Shown in pieces: positions 25,318 to 33,317 of a DNA stretch of 64,000 nucleotides (positions are counted from its first letter, which is position 1; each line of letters starts with the position of its first letter). The position numbers were made by a program, and so were the translations under genes. The notes beneath the pieces are model-generated. The model searched no databases, had not been told where the DNA came from, and saw only the letters and a program-made list of their open reading frames with translations. Source of the DNA: Roseomonas haemaphysalidis (lineage in GTDB: Bacteria; Pseudomonadota; Alphaproteobacteria; Acetobacterales; Acetobacteraceae); contig NZ_CP061177.1 of assembly GCF_017355405.1 (NCBI RefSeq), forward strand, positions 992,001-1,056,000, written 5' to 3'.

Positions 25318-25797
25318 ATGAGCATCAGCAGCGTCCGCGCCCATCTCGCCGCCGCCGCGCCGGACCTGGAGATCCACGAAACCGAGGCCCGCACCGCGAC
25401 CGTGGCCGAGGCCGCGGCGGTGCATGGCGTGGCGCCCGGGCAAATCGCCAAGACGCTGTCCCTGCGGGTGGGGGAGCGGGTGGTGCTGGTGGTGGCGCGC
25501 GGCGACGTGCGGCTGGACAACCGCAAGGCCCGCGCCGCCTTCGCCGCCAAGCCGCGCATGCTGGACGCGGCGGAGGTGGTGGCGCTGACCGGCCACCCGG
25601 TGGGCGGCGTTTGCCCGTTCGGCCTGCTCACGCCGTTGCCGGTATATTGCGACGTGTCGCTGCGGGCCTTCGAGGCGGTGTGGCCGGCGGCGGGCTCGGT
25701 CAACAGCGCGCTGTGCATCGCGCCCGCGCGGCTGGCGGCGCTGGCGGGCGCCGAATGGGTGGACGTGTGCCAGCCGCCGGCGGCGGAAGCCGCCTGA
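25318..25797 (+). CDS. YbaK/EbsC-family aminoacyl-tRNA deacylase
   Basis: Cytoplasmic trans-editing enzyme of 159 residues that removes wrongly attached amino acids from tRNA. The family core is visible: the QIAKTLSLRV block with the conserved lysine (QIAKT), VLVVARGDVRLDNRKAR and the GHPVGGVCPFGL signature with its Gly-rich loop. Which mischarged tRNA is edited cannot be said; relatives act on Cys-tRNA-Pro or Ala-tRNA-Pro. It is divergent from the thioredoxin gene with 139 bases between the start codons. Confidence 0.9.
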   Translation: MSISSVRAHLAAAAPDLEIHETEARTATVAEAAAVHGVAPGQIAKTLSLRVGERVVLVVARGDVRLDNRKARAAFAAKPRMLDAAEVVALTGHPVGGVCPFGLLTPLPVYCDVSLRAFEAVWPAAGSVNSALCIAPARLAALAGAEWVDVCQPPAAEAA

Positions 25798-25890
25798 TCC
25801 GGCGGCGCGCGGATATTTGCGGCCGGCCGCAAAACGGGGGTTGCGTGGGCCGGGCGCGCATGGCAAATGCCCGCCCACGCCGAACGGAGC

Positions 25891-25965
25891 GCGGGCGTAG
25901 CTCAGGGGTAGAGCACAACCTTGCCAAGGTTGGGGTCGAGGGTTCGAATCCCTTCGCCCGCTCCA
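25891..25965 (+). tRNA. tRNA-Gly (anticodon GCC)
   Basis: Full cloverleaf: acceptor stem GCGGGCG / CGCCCGC, D arm GCTC-AGGGGTA-GAGC, anticodon arm CAACC-TTGCCAA-GGTTG with anticodon GCC at 25923-25925, variable loop, T arm with GGTTCGAATCC, discriminator T and an encoded CCA end. No integrase or repeat of the 3' end was seen, so there is no sign of an integration event at this tRNA. Confidence 0.98.
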
Positions 25966-25993
25966 GTTTCCTTCCAGGAACGACGGTTTTGCA

Positions 25994-26020
25994 AAAGGCT
26001 CGCGCAAGCGGGCCTTTCTT
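25994..26020 (+). terminator. Terminator of the tRNA-Gly gene
   Basis: Stem AAAGGCTCGC / GCGGGCCTTT (ten pairs, one of them G-U) with a GCAA tetraloop, ending in CTT. It lies 28 bases after the tRNA. The loop is the same GCAA as in the porin terminator. Confidence 0.7.
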
Positions 26021-26160
26021 GCGTCTGGCCTGTTCCCGCCCCGACACATCCGGCGGCGGTTGGAAGAAGAAGCCTGAGGCGTGCCTGTTGCGTGGCTTTA
26101 CACCCACCGCATGCGCAGGCGCGCATGGCGCCGCAACCCGTTGATTTTACCATGCGTTGT

Positions 26161-26180
26161 TGCAAGGCATGCAACTTGCA
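26161..26180. promoter_or_regulatory. Inverted repeat upstream of the PEP-CTERM gene
   Basis: TGCAAG, eight bases, CTTGCA in an unusually AT-rich stretch, 68 bases before the PEP-CTERM start codon. It could be an operator. PEP-CTERM genes elsewhere are often under two-component or sigma-54 control, but no clear sigma-54 site could be placed here. Confidence 0.3.
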
Positions 26181-26248
26181 GGTGTCCTGAACTGCGCCTC
26201 ACAACCGGCAGAACGACCGGACCGGCGTCCAAGAACAGGAGACCATCC

Positions 26249-27223
26249 ATGCATTCTCGTTTCTCCGGCGGCCGCACCGTCTTCGCCCTGGCCTTGACCG
26301 CGACGCTGTCGCTTTCGGCCCTGCCCGCAGCCGCCGACAGCATCCTGTTCGTCGGCAACAGCTTCACCTATGGCGAGCCGGCCGGTGGCTCCCCCAGCAT
26401 CCAGAATTACAACGCGAACAGCGTGACGGACCTGAACGGCCTGGGCATCGGCGGCGTGCCGGCCTTGTTCAAGGCCTTCACGGAGCAGGCCGGGCTGAAC
26501 TACACGGTCAGCCTGGAAACGGCGCCGGGCCAGGGCCTGGACTATCACTACACCAACAAGCTCGCCCTGCTGGACAAGCCCTGGGACCACGTGGTGCTGC
26601 AAAGCTACAGCACGCTGGACGCCAGCAATCCCGGCAACCCGGCCAAGCTGATCCAGTACGCCGGCCTGTTCGCCAACCTGCTGACCGCGCAGAACCCCAA
26701 TGTCGACATCAACCTGACCGCCACCTGGTCGCGCGCCGACCTGACCTACAGGACCCAGAGCCCCTGGCTGGGCAAGCCGATCGACGCCATGCAGGCGGAT
26801 GTGCAGCAGGGCTACGAGCAGGCCAAGGCGAGCAACGCCAGCATCAACCGCGTGCTGGAAGTGGGCGGCGCCTGGAACGACGCGATCCAGAGCGGGCTGG
26901 CCGACGCCGACCCCTATGACGGCGTCAGCACCGGGCTGAACCTGTGGGCGCCGGACAACTACCACGCCAGCGTCTTCGGCTATTACCTGGAAGCCCTGGT
27001 GGTGTTCGGCAACGTCACCGGCGTGGACCCGCTGAGCCTCGGCGCCAACGAGCGGGTGGCGCGAGATTACGGCTTCACGGCGGAGCAGACGCTGGCGCTG
27101 CAGCGGGTGGCGCATGGCCGCGTGTCGGTGCCGGAGCCGTCCAGCCTGCTGCTGATGGGCACGGCGCTGGCCGGCCTGGGCTGGGTGCGCCGCCGCCGCG
27201 GCGCGGCCGCCGCGCGCGCCTGA
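26249..27223 (+). CDS. PEP-CTERM anchored SGNH/DUF4886-like protein
   Basis: Secreted protein of 324 residues. It has a signal peptide (1-30, ending LPAAADS), a central SGNH-hydrolase-like domain beginning ILFVGNSFTYGE (Ser in GNSFT) with the late D-x-x-H pair in APDNYHASVFGYYLEAL, and a C-terminal sorting signal: VPEPSSLLLMGTALAGLGW followed by basic residues. In PEP-CTERM systems the tail is cut by a membrane exosortase and the protein is delivered to the surface or exopolysaccharide matrix. No exosortase is in this window. A good ribosome site (AGGAG) precedes the ATG. The substrate of the hydrolase-like domain, if active, is unknown. Confidence 0.85.
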   Translation: MHSRFSGGRTVFALALTATLSLSALPAAADSILFVGNSFTYGEPAGGSPSIQNYNANSVTDLNGLGIGGVPALFKAFTEQAGLNYTVSLETAPGQGLDYHYTNKLALLDKPWDHVVLQSYSTLDASNPGNPAKLIQYAGLFANLLTAQNPNVDINLTATWSRADLTYRTQSPWLGKPIDAMQADVQQGYEQAKASNASINRVLEVGGAWNDAIQSGLADADPYDGVSTGLNLWAPDNYHASVFGYYLEALVVFGNVTGVDPLSLGANERVARDYGFTAEQTLALQRVAHGRVSVPEPSSLLLMGTALAGLGWVRRRRGAAAARA

Positions 27224-27291
27224 GCCCCGTGCTGGCCGCGGCCTGCCGCTTGCGGTAGTCTGCGCGGCCGCACGGCACAGGGAGCGCGGCC

Positions 27292-27501
27292 ATGAGCGAC
27301 AGCTACATGCGCGAACAGGCGGAGGCGCTGGCGCAGCACCTCCGGCTGAACGACGGCAAGTCCGGCTATGTGGAAGCGACGGCGGACGGCTTTCAGGTCT
27401 ATGTGCGCCGCAAATGGACCGGCAAGCCGCTGGCCAGCTGGGATGGCCTGCCGATCGAGTGGCACGAGAACGTCGGCACCAACAAGGCCGCCAATCGCTG
27501 A
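27292..27501 (+). CDS. Small protein of unknown function (69 residues)
   Basis: Not recognised. A hydrophilic 69-residue protein with no signal peptide or membrane segment, starting MSDSYMREQAEALAQHLRL and rich in aromatic/basic residues in the second half (YVRRKWTGKPLASWDGLP). A GGGAG ribosome site lies nine bases before the ATG, and third-position GC is very high, which supports coding. It follows the PEP-CTERM gene by 68 bases on the same strand, but there is no evidence that they share a function. Confidence 0.7.
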   Translation: MSDSYMREQAEALAQHLRLNDGKSGYVEATADGFQVYVRRKWTGKPLASWDGLPIEWHENVGTNKAANR

Positions 27502-27542
27502 GGCCAGCCCCGGGTCATCGCCCCGGGGCCGCCCGGCTGGCC
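27502..27542. repeat. Nested inverted repeat after the 69-residue gene
   Basis: Outer stem GGCCAGCC / GGCTGGCC encloses an inner CCCCGGG / CCCGGGG hairpin, starting directly after the stop codon. It is probably an RNA-end structure; there is no T run. Confidence 0.45.
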
Positions 27543-27723
27543 GCACAGAAGTTGCGGCCAATGCCCTTGTCCGCCGTTCCCGTCGCCTGCCATCGGTGGA
27601 CAAGCTCTCGCCCCCGGCTTAACGGAAAGGCGCCCGGCGTCGCGCCGCCGGGCTGCCCGGCGGGGAGCCGGGCGGAATGGAGGATCCCGTGATGCAGCCC
27701 CGTCCCCTGGACCAGGCGCGGCC

Positions 27724-28092
27724 ATGCCGCGCCGCCTGCCCGGCATCGTCCGCGCCATGAACGGCCGTTCGCAAAAGGGCTTTCGCGGCAAGTCGCAGCG
27801 CAAGCAGGGCCGCGCCGCCGCGCCGCAGGCGGAGTTGGAGCGGCTGCGGGCCGAGCTGGCCGAGGCGCGCGCGCAGCTGCGGCGCGTGGAGCAGGAAGGG
27901 GCCGACGGCTTTCTGGCCAAGCGGCTGGCCGACCTGGAGGAAGGGCGCCAGGTGGCGCGCGGCCAGGCGGTGGAGGCCACCGTCGCCCGCGCCCGGGCCG
28001 AGGCGCAGCTGCAGGCGCTGCGCGACGCCATCGGCAAGGCGCCCGGCCTGTCCGGCTGGCTGCTGCGCCGCGCCCAGCGCCGGCTGGGCTGA
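27724..28092 (+). CDS. Coiled-coil protein of unknown function
   Basis: Not recognised. The 122-residue protein has a basic N-terminus (RSQKGFRGKSQRKQGRAA), then a long predicted coiled coil from about 36 to 100 with regular Leu spacing (AELERLRAELAEARAQLRRV), and a basic tail (GWLLRRAQRRLG). No signal peptide or membrane helix. A second in-frame ATG at 27757 (MNGRSQKG) may be the real start, because the first eleven residues add nothing typical. Nucleic-acid binding through the basic ends is conceivable but unproven. Confidence 0.6.
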   Translation: MPRRLPGIVRAMNGRSQKGFRGKSQRKQGRAAAPQAELERLRAELAEARAQLRRVEQEGADGFLAKRLADLEEGRQVARGQAVEATVARARAEAQLQALRDAIGKAPGLSGWLLRRAQRRLG

Positions 28093-28386
28093 CCATCACG
28101 GCGTGAGGCGAATGCCGCCCGCCATGCTATAAGCGGGTTATCGAGGCCATCACGCCGCCCGGATGCACCGATAGGGCAGCCGGCGCGTTGACACCTCATC
28201 GCGGGCAGGACCCGGCGGCACGTGGCCGCCCGGCACCCGGACCAAGACCACAGCCTGCCGCCCTGGCGGCACGCACGACGCGCGGACCCCCCCCGGTCCG
28301 CGCGGGCCAACGCCTTTCGCCACCCGGCGGCGGGCGGCTTTCCTTTCCGTGCCCGGATGGGCACGGAGCCACCACAGGACGATCCA
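28093..28386. other. Non-coding leader region with two strong hairpins
   Basis: No convincing gene. The stretch includes an AT-richer part at 28125-28145, a 10-bp stem CGCGCGGACC / GGTCCGCGCG with a C6 loop (28279-28304), and an 8-bp stem CCGTGCCC / GGGCACGG with a GGAT loop (28347-28366), which ends 20 bases before the GTG start of the DUF3606-like gene. The two hairpins may form a structured leader for that gene. Confidence 0.5.
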
Positions 28387-28578
28387 GTGAATCAGATCAA
28401 GGCGACCGCCGCGGCCCCGAGCCCGGAAGCCCTTGCCGAACTCGAGGATGAGGTGGCCTACCTCGCCAAGCGGCACCGCGTTTCGCCGGCCATCGTGCGT
28501 GAGATCATCCGCCGCGCGGGGTCGAGCGAGCGTGGCGCGGTGGAGCGTGAGATCAAGAAGGGCAAGGCCCGCCGCTGA
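28387..28578 (+). CDS. DUF3606-like small protein
   Basis: Short acid/base-rich protein of 63 residues resembling DUF3606: the core is a helical DEVAYLAKRHRVSPAIVREI followed by SSERGAVEREIKKGKARR, the layout of that family. DUF3606 proteins are common, often multi-copy, in Alphaproteobacteria and some respond to stress, but no activity is known. The GTG at 28387 (VNQIKATAAAP) is preferred as start because AGGA lies just upstream and the region before it folds into hairpins rather than looking like coding sequence. Confidence 0.72.
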   Translation: MNQIKATAAAPSPEALAELEDEVAYLAKRHRVSPAIVREIIRRAGSSERGAVEREIKKGKARR

Positions 28579-28635
28579 CGGCGGGCACCGGCCGCCCGTC
28601 CCGGCGGTGAACCGGGGGGCGGGCCGGCCGGGGCG

Positions 28636-29004
28636 TCAGCGCCGGCGGGCCTGGCGGGCGGCGTAGCGGGCGTCGCGCGCGGCCTTTTGCAGGGCCGGCA
28701 AGGCGGCGGCGTGCTTGGCGGCTTCCTCGGCGGCGGCAGCCTCCTCGGCGGCCTGGATGCGGCGGCGCTCGGCTTCCGCGGCCTTTTCGGCGGCCAGGCG
28801 CTCGGCCTCGGCTTCCTTGGCGGCACGGCGCTCGGCGTTGCGGGCATCCCGCGCCTCGGCGATCGCCATGCGCTCGGCCTGCTTGGCCAGCATCTCGGGA
28901 TCATCCGCCTTGGGGCGGGCGCGAAAGCGCTCCAGCATCTGCTGCTTCGCCTTGGCTGCCGTGGTCAGCCGATCGGCGACGGTCGCTGTCTTGTTGGACA
29001 TCAT
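28636..29004 (-). CDS. DUF6481-like charged helical protein
   Basis: Highly charged 122-residue protein, almost entirely Ala, Glu, Arg and Lys after residue 40, predicted to form a long helix (AERRAAKEAEAERLAAEK). The N-terminus, DRLTTAAKAKQQMLERFRAR followed by DDPEMLAKQAERMAIAEARD, matches the small DUF6481 family of Alphaproteobacteria. No function is known. Two ATGs in tandem (29004 and 29001) could serve as start, with AGGA upstream. It ends 57 bases beyond the DUF3606-like gene, in convergent orientation. Confidence 0.68.
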   Translation of the reverse strand: MMSNKTATVADRLTTAAKAKQQMLERFRARPKADDPEMLAKQAERMAIAEARDARNAERRAAKEAEAERLAAEKAAEAERRRIQAAEEAAAAEEAAKHAAALPALQKAARDARYAARQARRR

Positions 29005-29121
29005 GCCCCATCCTAGCGCGAAACAGGGGTGGCGTCATAGTCCGCGCGTTGCCGCCCCGCCGCGCGGCTGCCCTGCACCAGGGCTTGAAGTCCGCCCTCC
29101 ACCCTTCCAGATACCATCCAC

Positions 29122-29571
29122 ATGGATGGTGCAGGGATGGCGAACAGCATGGCCGGCAAAACAAGCCCGACCCGGGGCAAGCCCGCGGGCGACTCCGAGA
29201 AGATCACGATCAACCTCGGCCATGTGGACCTCGGCCACGTGGACCTGCTGGTGCAGGATGGCTTCTACGCCAACCGCACCGACTTCATCCGCACCGCCAT
29301 CCGCAACCAGGTGGAACGCCATGCCGAGGCGACGCGCCGGTCCGTGGCCCGCCGCAGCCTCGACCTCGGCCTGCGCCACATCAGCCGGGCGGAACTGGAG
29401 GCGGCGCGCGATGCCAAGCAGCCGCTCGACATCCGCGTGCTCGGGCTTGCCAGCATCGCCGACGACGTGACGCCCGATCTGGCGCGCGCCGCCATCGCCC
29501 GCGTGTCCGTGCTGGGCACTTTGCAAGCCAGCGCCGCGGTGAAGGCCGCGCTGGCCGACCGCACCGGCTGA
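29122..29571 (+). CDS. Ribbon-helix-helix (CopG-like) regulator
   Basis: Probable DNA-binding regulator of 149 residues. The RHH domain covers about 27-65: the beta strand is EKITINLGHVDLGHVDLLVQ and the helices follow in GFYANRTDFIRTAIRNQVERH. The duplicated GHVDLGHVDL is a small internal repeat. A C-terminal extension of about 80 residues of unknown fold may bind a ligand or partner. An ATG five codons downstream is an alternative start. It is 82 bases upstream of the esterase on the same strand, and this pairing, which I recall from other Alphaproteobacteria, suggests it controls that gene. Confidence 0.75.
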   Translation: MDGAGMANSMAGKTSPTRGKPAGDSEKITINLGHVDLGHVDLLVQDGFYANRTDFIRTAIRNQVERHAEATRRSVARRSLDLGLRHISRAELEAARDAKQPLDIRVLGLASIADDVTPDLARAAIARVSVLGTLQASAAVKAALADRTG

Positions 29572-29653
29572 CCGACCGCCGCCTCGCGTGCCCCGCCGCC
29601 GGCCCCGGACCCCCGGAGCGCCGAACCGCCGCCCTTGCCGTGAAAGCCCCGCC

Positions 29654-30790
29654 ATGCCCCTGAACCCGTCCGCCATGACCGAGGCCACCCGCCTGACCCG
29701 CGAAGGCAAGCTGGCGGAAGCCACCGACCTGCTGCGAAGCGTGCTCGGCGGCACCGCTCCCCCGCCGCCCGCCCCGCCGCCACCCGCCCCGCCGCGCCCG
29801 GCCGCCGCGGGCCGGCCCGCGCCCCGCATCCTGGACGTCGACCCCGAAACCGGCGAGGTCGCCGCCCCGCCGTCCAGCCGGCTGCGTGGATTGCTGGACG
29901 GTTTGGCCGCCAAGCTGCCCGGCGGCCTGCCCGGCGCCGGGCGTTCCACCCCGCCGGAGCCCTTGCCGCCCGGCGCCCGCTTTCTGTCGCTGTCGCATGG
30001 CGGTGCCGCCGGCACGCGCGGCTACCGTTTGTACGTTCCCGCCCGCCCCGCCGCCGCACCCGCGCTGCTGGTCATGCTGCATGGCTGCACCCAGTCGCCG
30101 GAGGATTTCGCCGCCGGCACGCGCATGAACGCCCTGGCCGAGCAGCATGGCTTCCTGGTCGCCTATCCGGGCCAGACCCAGGCGGCCAACGCGCAGAAAT
30201 GCTGGAACTGGTTCAATGCCGCCGACCAGAACCGCGACAGCGGCGAGCCGGCGCTGATCGCCGGCATCGCGCGCGACGTGCTGCGCGACTACGGCGCGGA
30301 CCCGAAGCGCGTGTTCGTCGCCGGCCTGTCCGCCGGCGGTGCCGCGGCCGCCATCCTGGGGCAGCGCTATCCGGACCTGTTTTCCGGCGTGGGCGTGCAT
30401 TCGGGCTTGGCCTGCGGCGCGGCGCGGGACATGCCCGGCGCTTTTGCCGCCATGCGGCAGGGCGCCGCCGGCCAGCCCGGCCGCCCGGTGCCCACCATCG
30501 TCTTTCATGCCGACCGCGACAGCACCGTCCACCCGCGCAACGCGGCCCAGGTGGCGGCCCAGGCCGCCGCCCCGGGCCTGCGCGCCACCACCACGCAGGG
30601 CCAGGTGCCCGGCGGCCATGCCTTCACCCGCACGGTGCACGCCGATGCCGCCGGCCGGGTGCTGCAGGAACAGTGGCTGGTGCATGGCGGCGGGCACGCC
30701 TGGGCGGGTGGCAGCAACGCGGGCTCGTATACCGATGCAAAGGGGCCTGACGCCTCGGCCGAGATGGTGCGGTTCTTTCTGGCGCTGTAA
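29654..30790 (+). CDS. PHB depolymerase-family esterase
   Basis: Alpha/beta hydrolase of the LpqC/PHB depolymerase type, 378 residues. A Pro/Ala-rich N-terminal part (about 33-55) precedes the catalytic domain starting near 120 (TRGYRLYVPA). The oxyanion region is LLVMLHGCTQSPEDFA, the nucleophile S226 sits in FVAGLSAGGAAAA, the acid is in FHADRDSTVHP and the histidine in VHGGGHAWAGG. It may hydrolyse polyhydroxyalkanoate or another ester such as a feruloyl or acetyl group. There is no signal peptide, so it is probably intracellular. It ends just before a paired inverted-repeat element shared with the convergent aldo/keto reductase gene. Confidence 0.88.
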   Translation: MPLNPSAMTEATRLTREGKLAEATDLLRSVLGGTAPPPPAPPPPAPPRPAAAGRPAPRILDVDPETGEVAAPPSSRLRGLLDGLAAKLPGGLPGAGRSTPPEPLPPGARFLSLSHGGAAGTRGYRLYVPARPAAAPALLVMLHGCTQSPEDFAAGTRMNALAEQHGFLVAYPGQTQAANAQKCWNWFNAADQNRDSGEPALIAGIARDVLRDYGADPKRVFVAGLSAGGAAAAILGQRYPDLFSGVGVHSGLACGAARDMPGAFAAMRQGAAGQPGRPVPTIVFHADRDSTVHPRNAAQVAAQAAAPGLRATTTQGQVPGGHAFTRTVHADAAGRVLQEQWLVHGGGHAWAGGSNAGSYTDAKGPDASAEMVRFFLAL

Positions 30791-30793
30791 AAC

Positions 30794-30958
30794 AGGCCGG
30801 GGGAAGGAATTCCCCAAGGCTTATCCTGCCAATTGCCGCTGCGCCAAGCGGTCAGTCGCCAGAGATCACCGACCTCCGGCGTACCCGGCGTTTCACAAGC
30901 TCCAGACAAAAAGAAATAAAAGAAGGGGCCCGGGGAATTGTTTCCCCGGCCTTTCCTG
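30794..30958. repeat. Paired family-1 inverted-repeat element (copy A)
   Basis: Two arms in inverted orientation around about 85 bases of unrelated spacer, between the convergent esterase and aldo/keto reductase genes. The left arm starts AGGCCGGGGGAAGG followed by AATTCCCC. The right arm, read on the minus strand, is AAGGCCGGGGAAACAA then TTCCCCGGGCCCC then TTCTTTTATTTC. Each arm is a hairpin followed by pyrimidines and thus looks like a terminator for the gene ending beside it. The left arm lacks the T-rich tail. Confidence 0.8.
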
Positions 30959-31969
30959 CTACCCCGACCGCGCCACGCGCCCTTCCAACGGATAGGCCGG
31001 GTCGGTGTAGCCGGGCGTGGAGGGGTGCCCGGCGGGCACCAGGCTGTCGACCAGGGCCTCGTCCTCGGCGGTGAAGCGGTAGTCCAGCGCAGCAAGGTAG
31101 TCGGTCCACTGCGCCTCGGTACGCGGCCCGGCAATGGGCGCGGTGATCAGGCGATTGTTCAGCACCCAGGCCACCGCGAATTGGCCGGGGGTGATGCCCC
31201 GTGCCTGCGCGTGGTCGCGCAGCGTGGTGGCGATGGACAGGCTTTCCGGGCGCCATTCGGATTCCATCATGCGCTTGTCGGCGCGGCCGGCGCGGCTGTC
31301 GGCGTCGGGCTGGGCGCCGGGGGCGTATTTGCCGGTCAGCACACCGCGCGCCAGCGGGCTGTAGGGCACGACGCCGAGGCCGAAGTAGCCGCAGGCGGGC
31401 AGGTGCTCGACCTCGGGCATGCGGTTCAGCGCGTTGTAATAGGGCTGGCTGACCACGGGGCGGTCGATGCCGGCCTCGTCGCACAGCCGGCAGATCTCGG
31501 CCACGCGCCAGGAGCGGTGGTTGGACACGCCGAAGTGGCGGATCTTGCCGGCCCGCACCAAGTCGGCCATGGCGCGCACCGTTTCCGCCAGCGGCGTCGC
31601 GTGGTCTTCCTTGTGCAGGTACAGGATATCGATGCCGTCGACGCCGAGCCGCCTCAGGCTGGCGTCCGCCGCCATCATGACATGGCGGCGGGACAGGCCG
31701 CGGTCGCCGGGCCCTGGGCCGGTGGGGTTGCCCAGCTTGGTGGCCAGCACCCAGTGGTCGCGCCGTGCGCGGATGGCGCGGCCGGTCACCTCCTCCGAAC
31801 GGCCTTCGTTGTAGACGTCGGCGGTGTCGATGAAGTTGATGCCGTGGTCGCGCGCGTGGTCGATGATGCGGGCGGCGGTGGGCTCGTCGGTTTGACCGCC
31901 GAACATCATGGTGCCGAGGCAGAGCGGCGAAACCTTCAGGCCGCTGCGGCCGAGGTTGCGGTATTCCAT
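30959..31969 (-). CDS. Aldo/keto reductase
   Basis: NADPH-dependent carbonyl reductase with a TIM-barrel fold, 336 residues. The catalytic tetrad is D48 and Y53 (FIDTADVYNEG), K78 (VLATKLG) and H119 (LYLHKED). The cofactor loop HFGVSNHRSW and PYYNALNR with VVPYSPLARGVLTGKY indicate the AKR11/YghZ-like branch. The substrate is unknown. It lies 46 bases downstream of the royal-jelly-family gene on the same strand, so the two probably form an operon; one could act on sugars or lactones and the other on a derived carbonyl, but this is inference. Confidence 0.92.
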   Translation of the reverse strand: MEYRNLGRSGLKVSPLCLGTMMFGGQTDEPTAARIIDHARDHGINFIDTADVYNEGRSEEVTGRAIRARRDHWVLATKLGNPTGPGPGDRGLSRRHVMMAADASLRRLGVDGIDILYLHKEDHATPLAETVRAMADLVRAGKIRHFGVSNHRSWRVAEICRLCDEAGIDRPVVSQPYYNALNRMPEVEHLPACGYFGLGVVPYSPLARGVLTGKYAPGAQPDADSRAGRADKRMMESEWRPESLSIATTLRDHAQARGITPGQFAVAWVLNNRLITAPIAGPRTEAQWTDYLAALDYRFTAEDEALVDSLVPAGHPSTPGYTDPAYPLEGRVARSG

Positions 31970-32015
31970 GGGTGGCTTCCTTGCTGGGTAGGCGTGATGG
32001 GCGGCGCGGGCGGAA

Positions 32016-33101
32016 TCAGGCCGCCACCACCTTCCACAGCTCGTAGGATGCGGTGCGGGCACCGCCGCCCTGGTGGTACTGCGCCATGTCCTGGATATGC
32101 GAGCTGGTGACGTAGATCGTGCCGTCCGGCCCTTCCGCCAGGCTGTCGGGCCAGCGCAGGCGGCTGTCGCGCACCACCAGCACCATGCTGCCATCCGGCT
32201 CGCGGCGCTTCAGCGCGTTGTCCTCGGGGCTGGTGACGTAGATGCGCCCTTCGGCATCCATCCACAACCCGTCGGCGACCCCGCTTTCCCCCACCGTCTC
32301 GATCGCGGCGGCGAGGTCGTCCTCGGGCAATGCGGCGTCGGTCAGCCGGGCGACCGGCAGGCGGAACAGCGTCTTACCCGTCAGCGCCTGCCAGTAGAGA
32401 TACTGGCCGGCGTGGTCGAGCGCGATGCCGTCGGCGGAGAAGACCGTGGGGCGGCCATCGGTTTTGCGGAGTTCGTGGCCATCGGCGTGCACCACCACGG
32501 CGGGGTCGGGCTGGGTGCTGGGGTGGCCGTGCAGCACGCGGCGCGGCGTGCCGCTGGCCAGGTCCACCACCAGCAGCGCGCCGATCTGCCCGGAATCGGT
32601 GATAAAGGCATGGCGGCCGTCCGGGGTGACGCGCACGTCGTTCAGGTAGCTGCCCTGCGGCACGGTGTCGTCGCCGAAGTGGATGGCCTGCACCACCTGG
32701 TCGGTGGCCAAGTCCACCTTCAGCAGCTTGATGCCGCCGGGCTTGTTGAATTCGTTGCCGGGTGCCGCGGGGTCGAGGATCCACAGAAAACCCTGCGGGT
32801 CCACCGTCACGCTTTGCACGCACACGAAGGTCTGGTCGAGCGGCTGCGGCGCGATGTTGCGATACGCGTTCCATCCGGCGTCCGGATAAGGCTTCAGCGT
32901 GCCATCCGGCATCAGCTCGGCCACGGAAACCGCCACGTCCTTTTCCCAGCGGGGGAAGTTCACGAAGACGCGGCCATCGCGGGAGACGGCCACGCCGGTG
33001 ACCTGCTGCTCGAAGCTGGCCACCGGCTCCAGGCGGAAGCCGGGCTGCAGCGCCGGCACATCGGGCGTGTTGGGGGCCTTGGGGGGCGGGGTGGAGGACA
33101 T
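32016..33101 (-). CDS. Major royal jelly protein (yellow) family protein
   Basis: Beta-propeller protein of 361 residues in the MRJP/yellow family, related to SMP-30/gluconolactonases. Family features are GRVFVNFPRWEKDVAVSVAEL, CVQSVTVDPQGFLWILDPA, GGIKLLKVDL, GSYLNDVRVTPDGRHAFITD and WPDSLAEGPDGTIYVTSSH. Bacterial members are sometimes annotated as dopachrome-tautomerase-related, but no bacterial activity is established. No signal peptide is visible, so it is probably cytoplasmic unless exported with a partner. It is the first gene of a two-gene operon with the aldo/keto reductase. Confidence 0.85.
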   Translation of the reverse strand: MSSTPPPKAPNTPDVPALQPGFRLEPVASFEQQVTGVAVSRDGRVFVNFPRWEKDVAVSVAELMPDGTLKPYPDAGWNAYRNIAPQPLDQTFVCVQSVTVDPQGFLWILDPAAPGNEFNKPGGIKLLKVDLATDQVVQAIHFGDDTVPQGSYLNDVRVTPDGRHAFITDSGQIGALLVVDLASGTPRRVLHGHPSTQPDPAVVVHADGHELRKTDGRPTVFSADGIALDHAGQYLYWQALTGKTLFRLPVARLTDAALPEDDLAAAIETVGESGVADGLWMDAEGRIYVTSPEDNALKRREPDGSMVLVVRDSRLRWPDSLAEGPDGTIYVTSSHIQDMAQYHQGGGARTASYELWKVVAA

Positions 33102-33317
33102 CGCGCGTTCCTTGCGTTCCGCCGCATAACGCCGGGCCGGCCGGGCGGGTTCGGCGCGCGGCGCGCCCTCGCGCGGCAGTGTATCGCGGCCTGGGCCGTT
33201 GCCGCCCCGTTCCGCCGGGGGAAAGGCCGCGCGCGGCGCCGCAACCGGACCGCCCCGTTCAGGGTTAGCAAAGCATGACGGGCACGCAACGGCCCGGCTG
33301 GAAAGGAACCACCGACC

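Noticed and set aside
25891..25965. tRNA-Gly as an integration site of a mobile element
   Set aside because: There is no integrase nearby and no duplicated tRNA 3' end within the window; the flanking genes look native.
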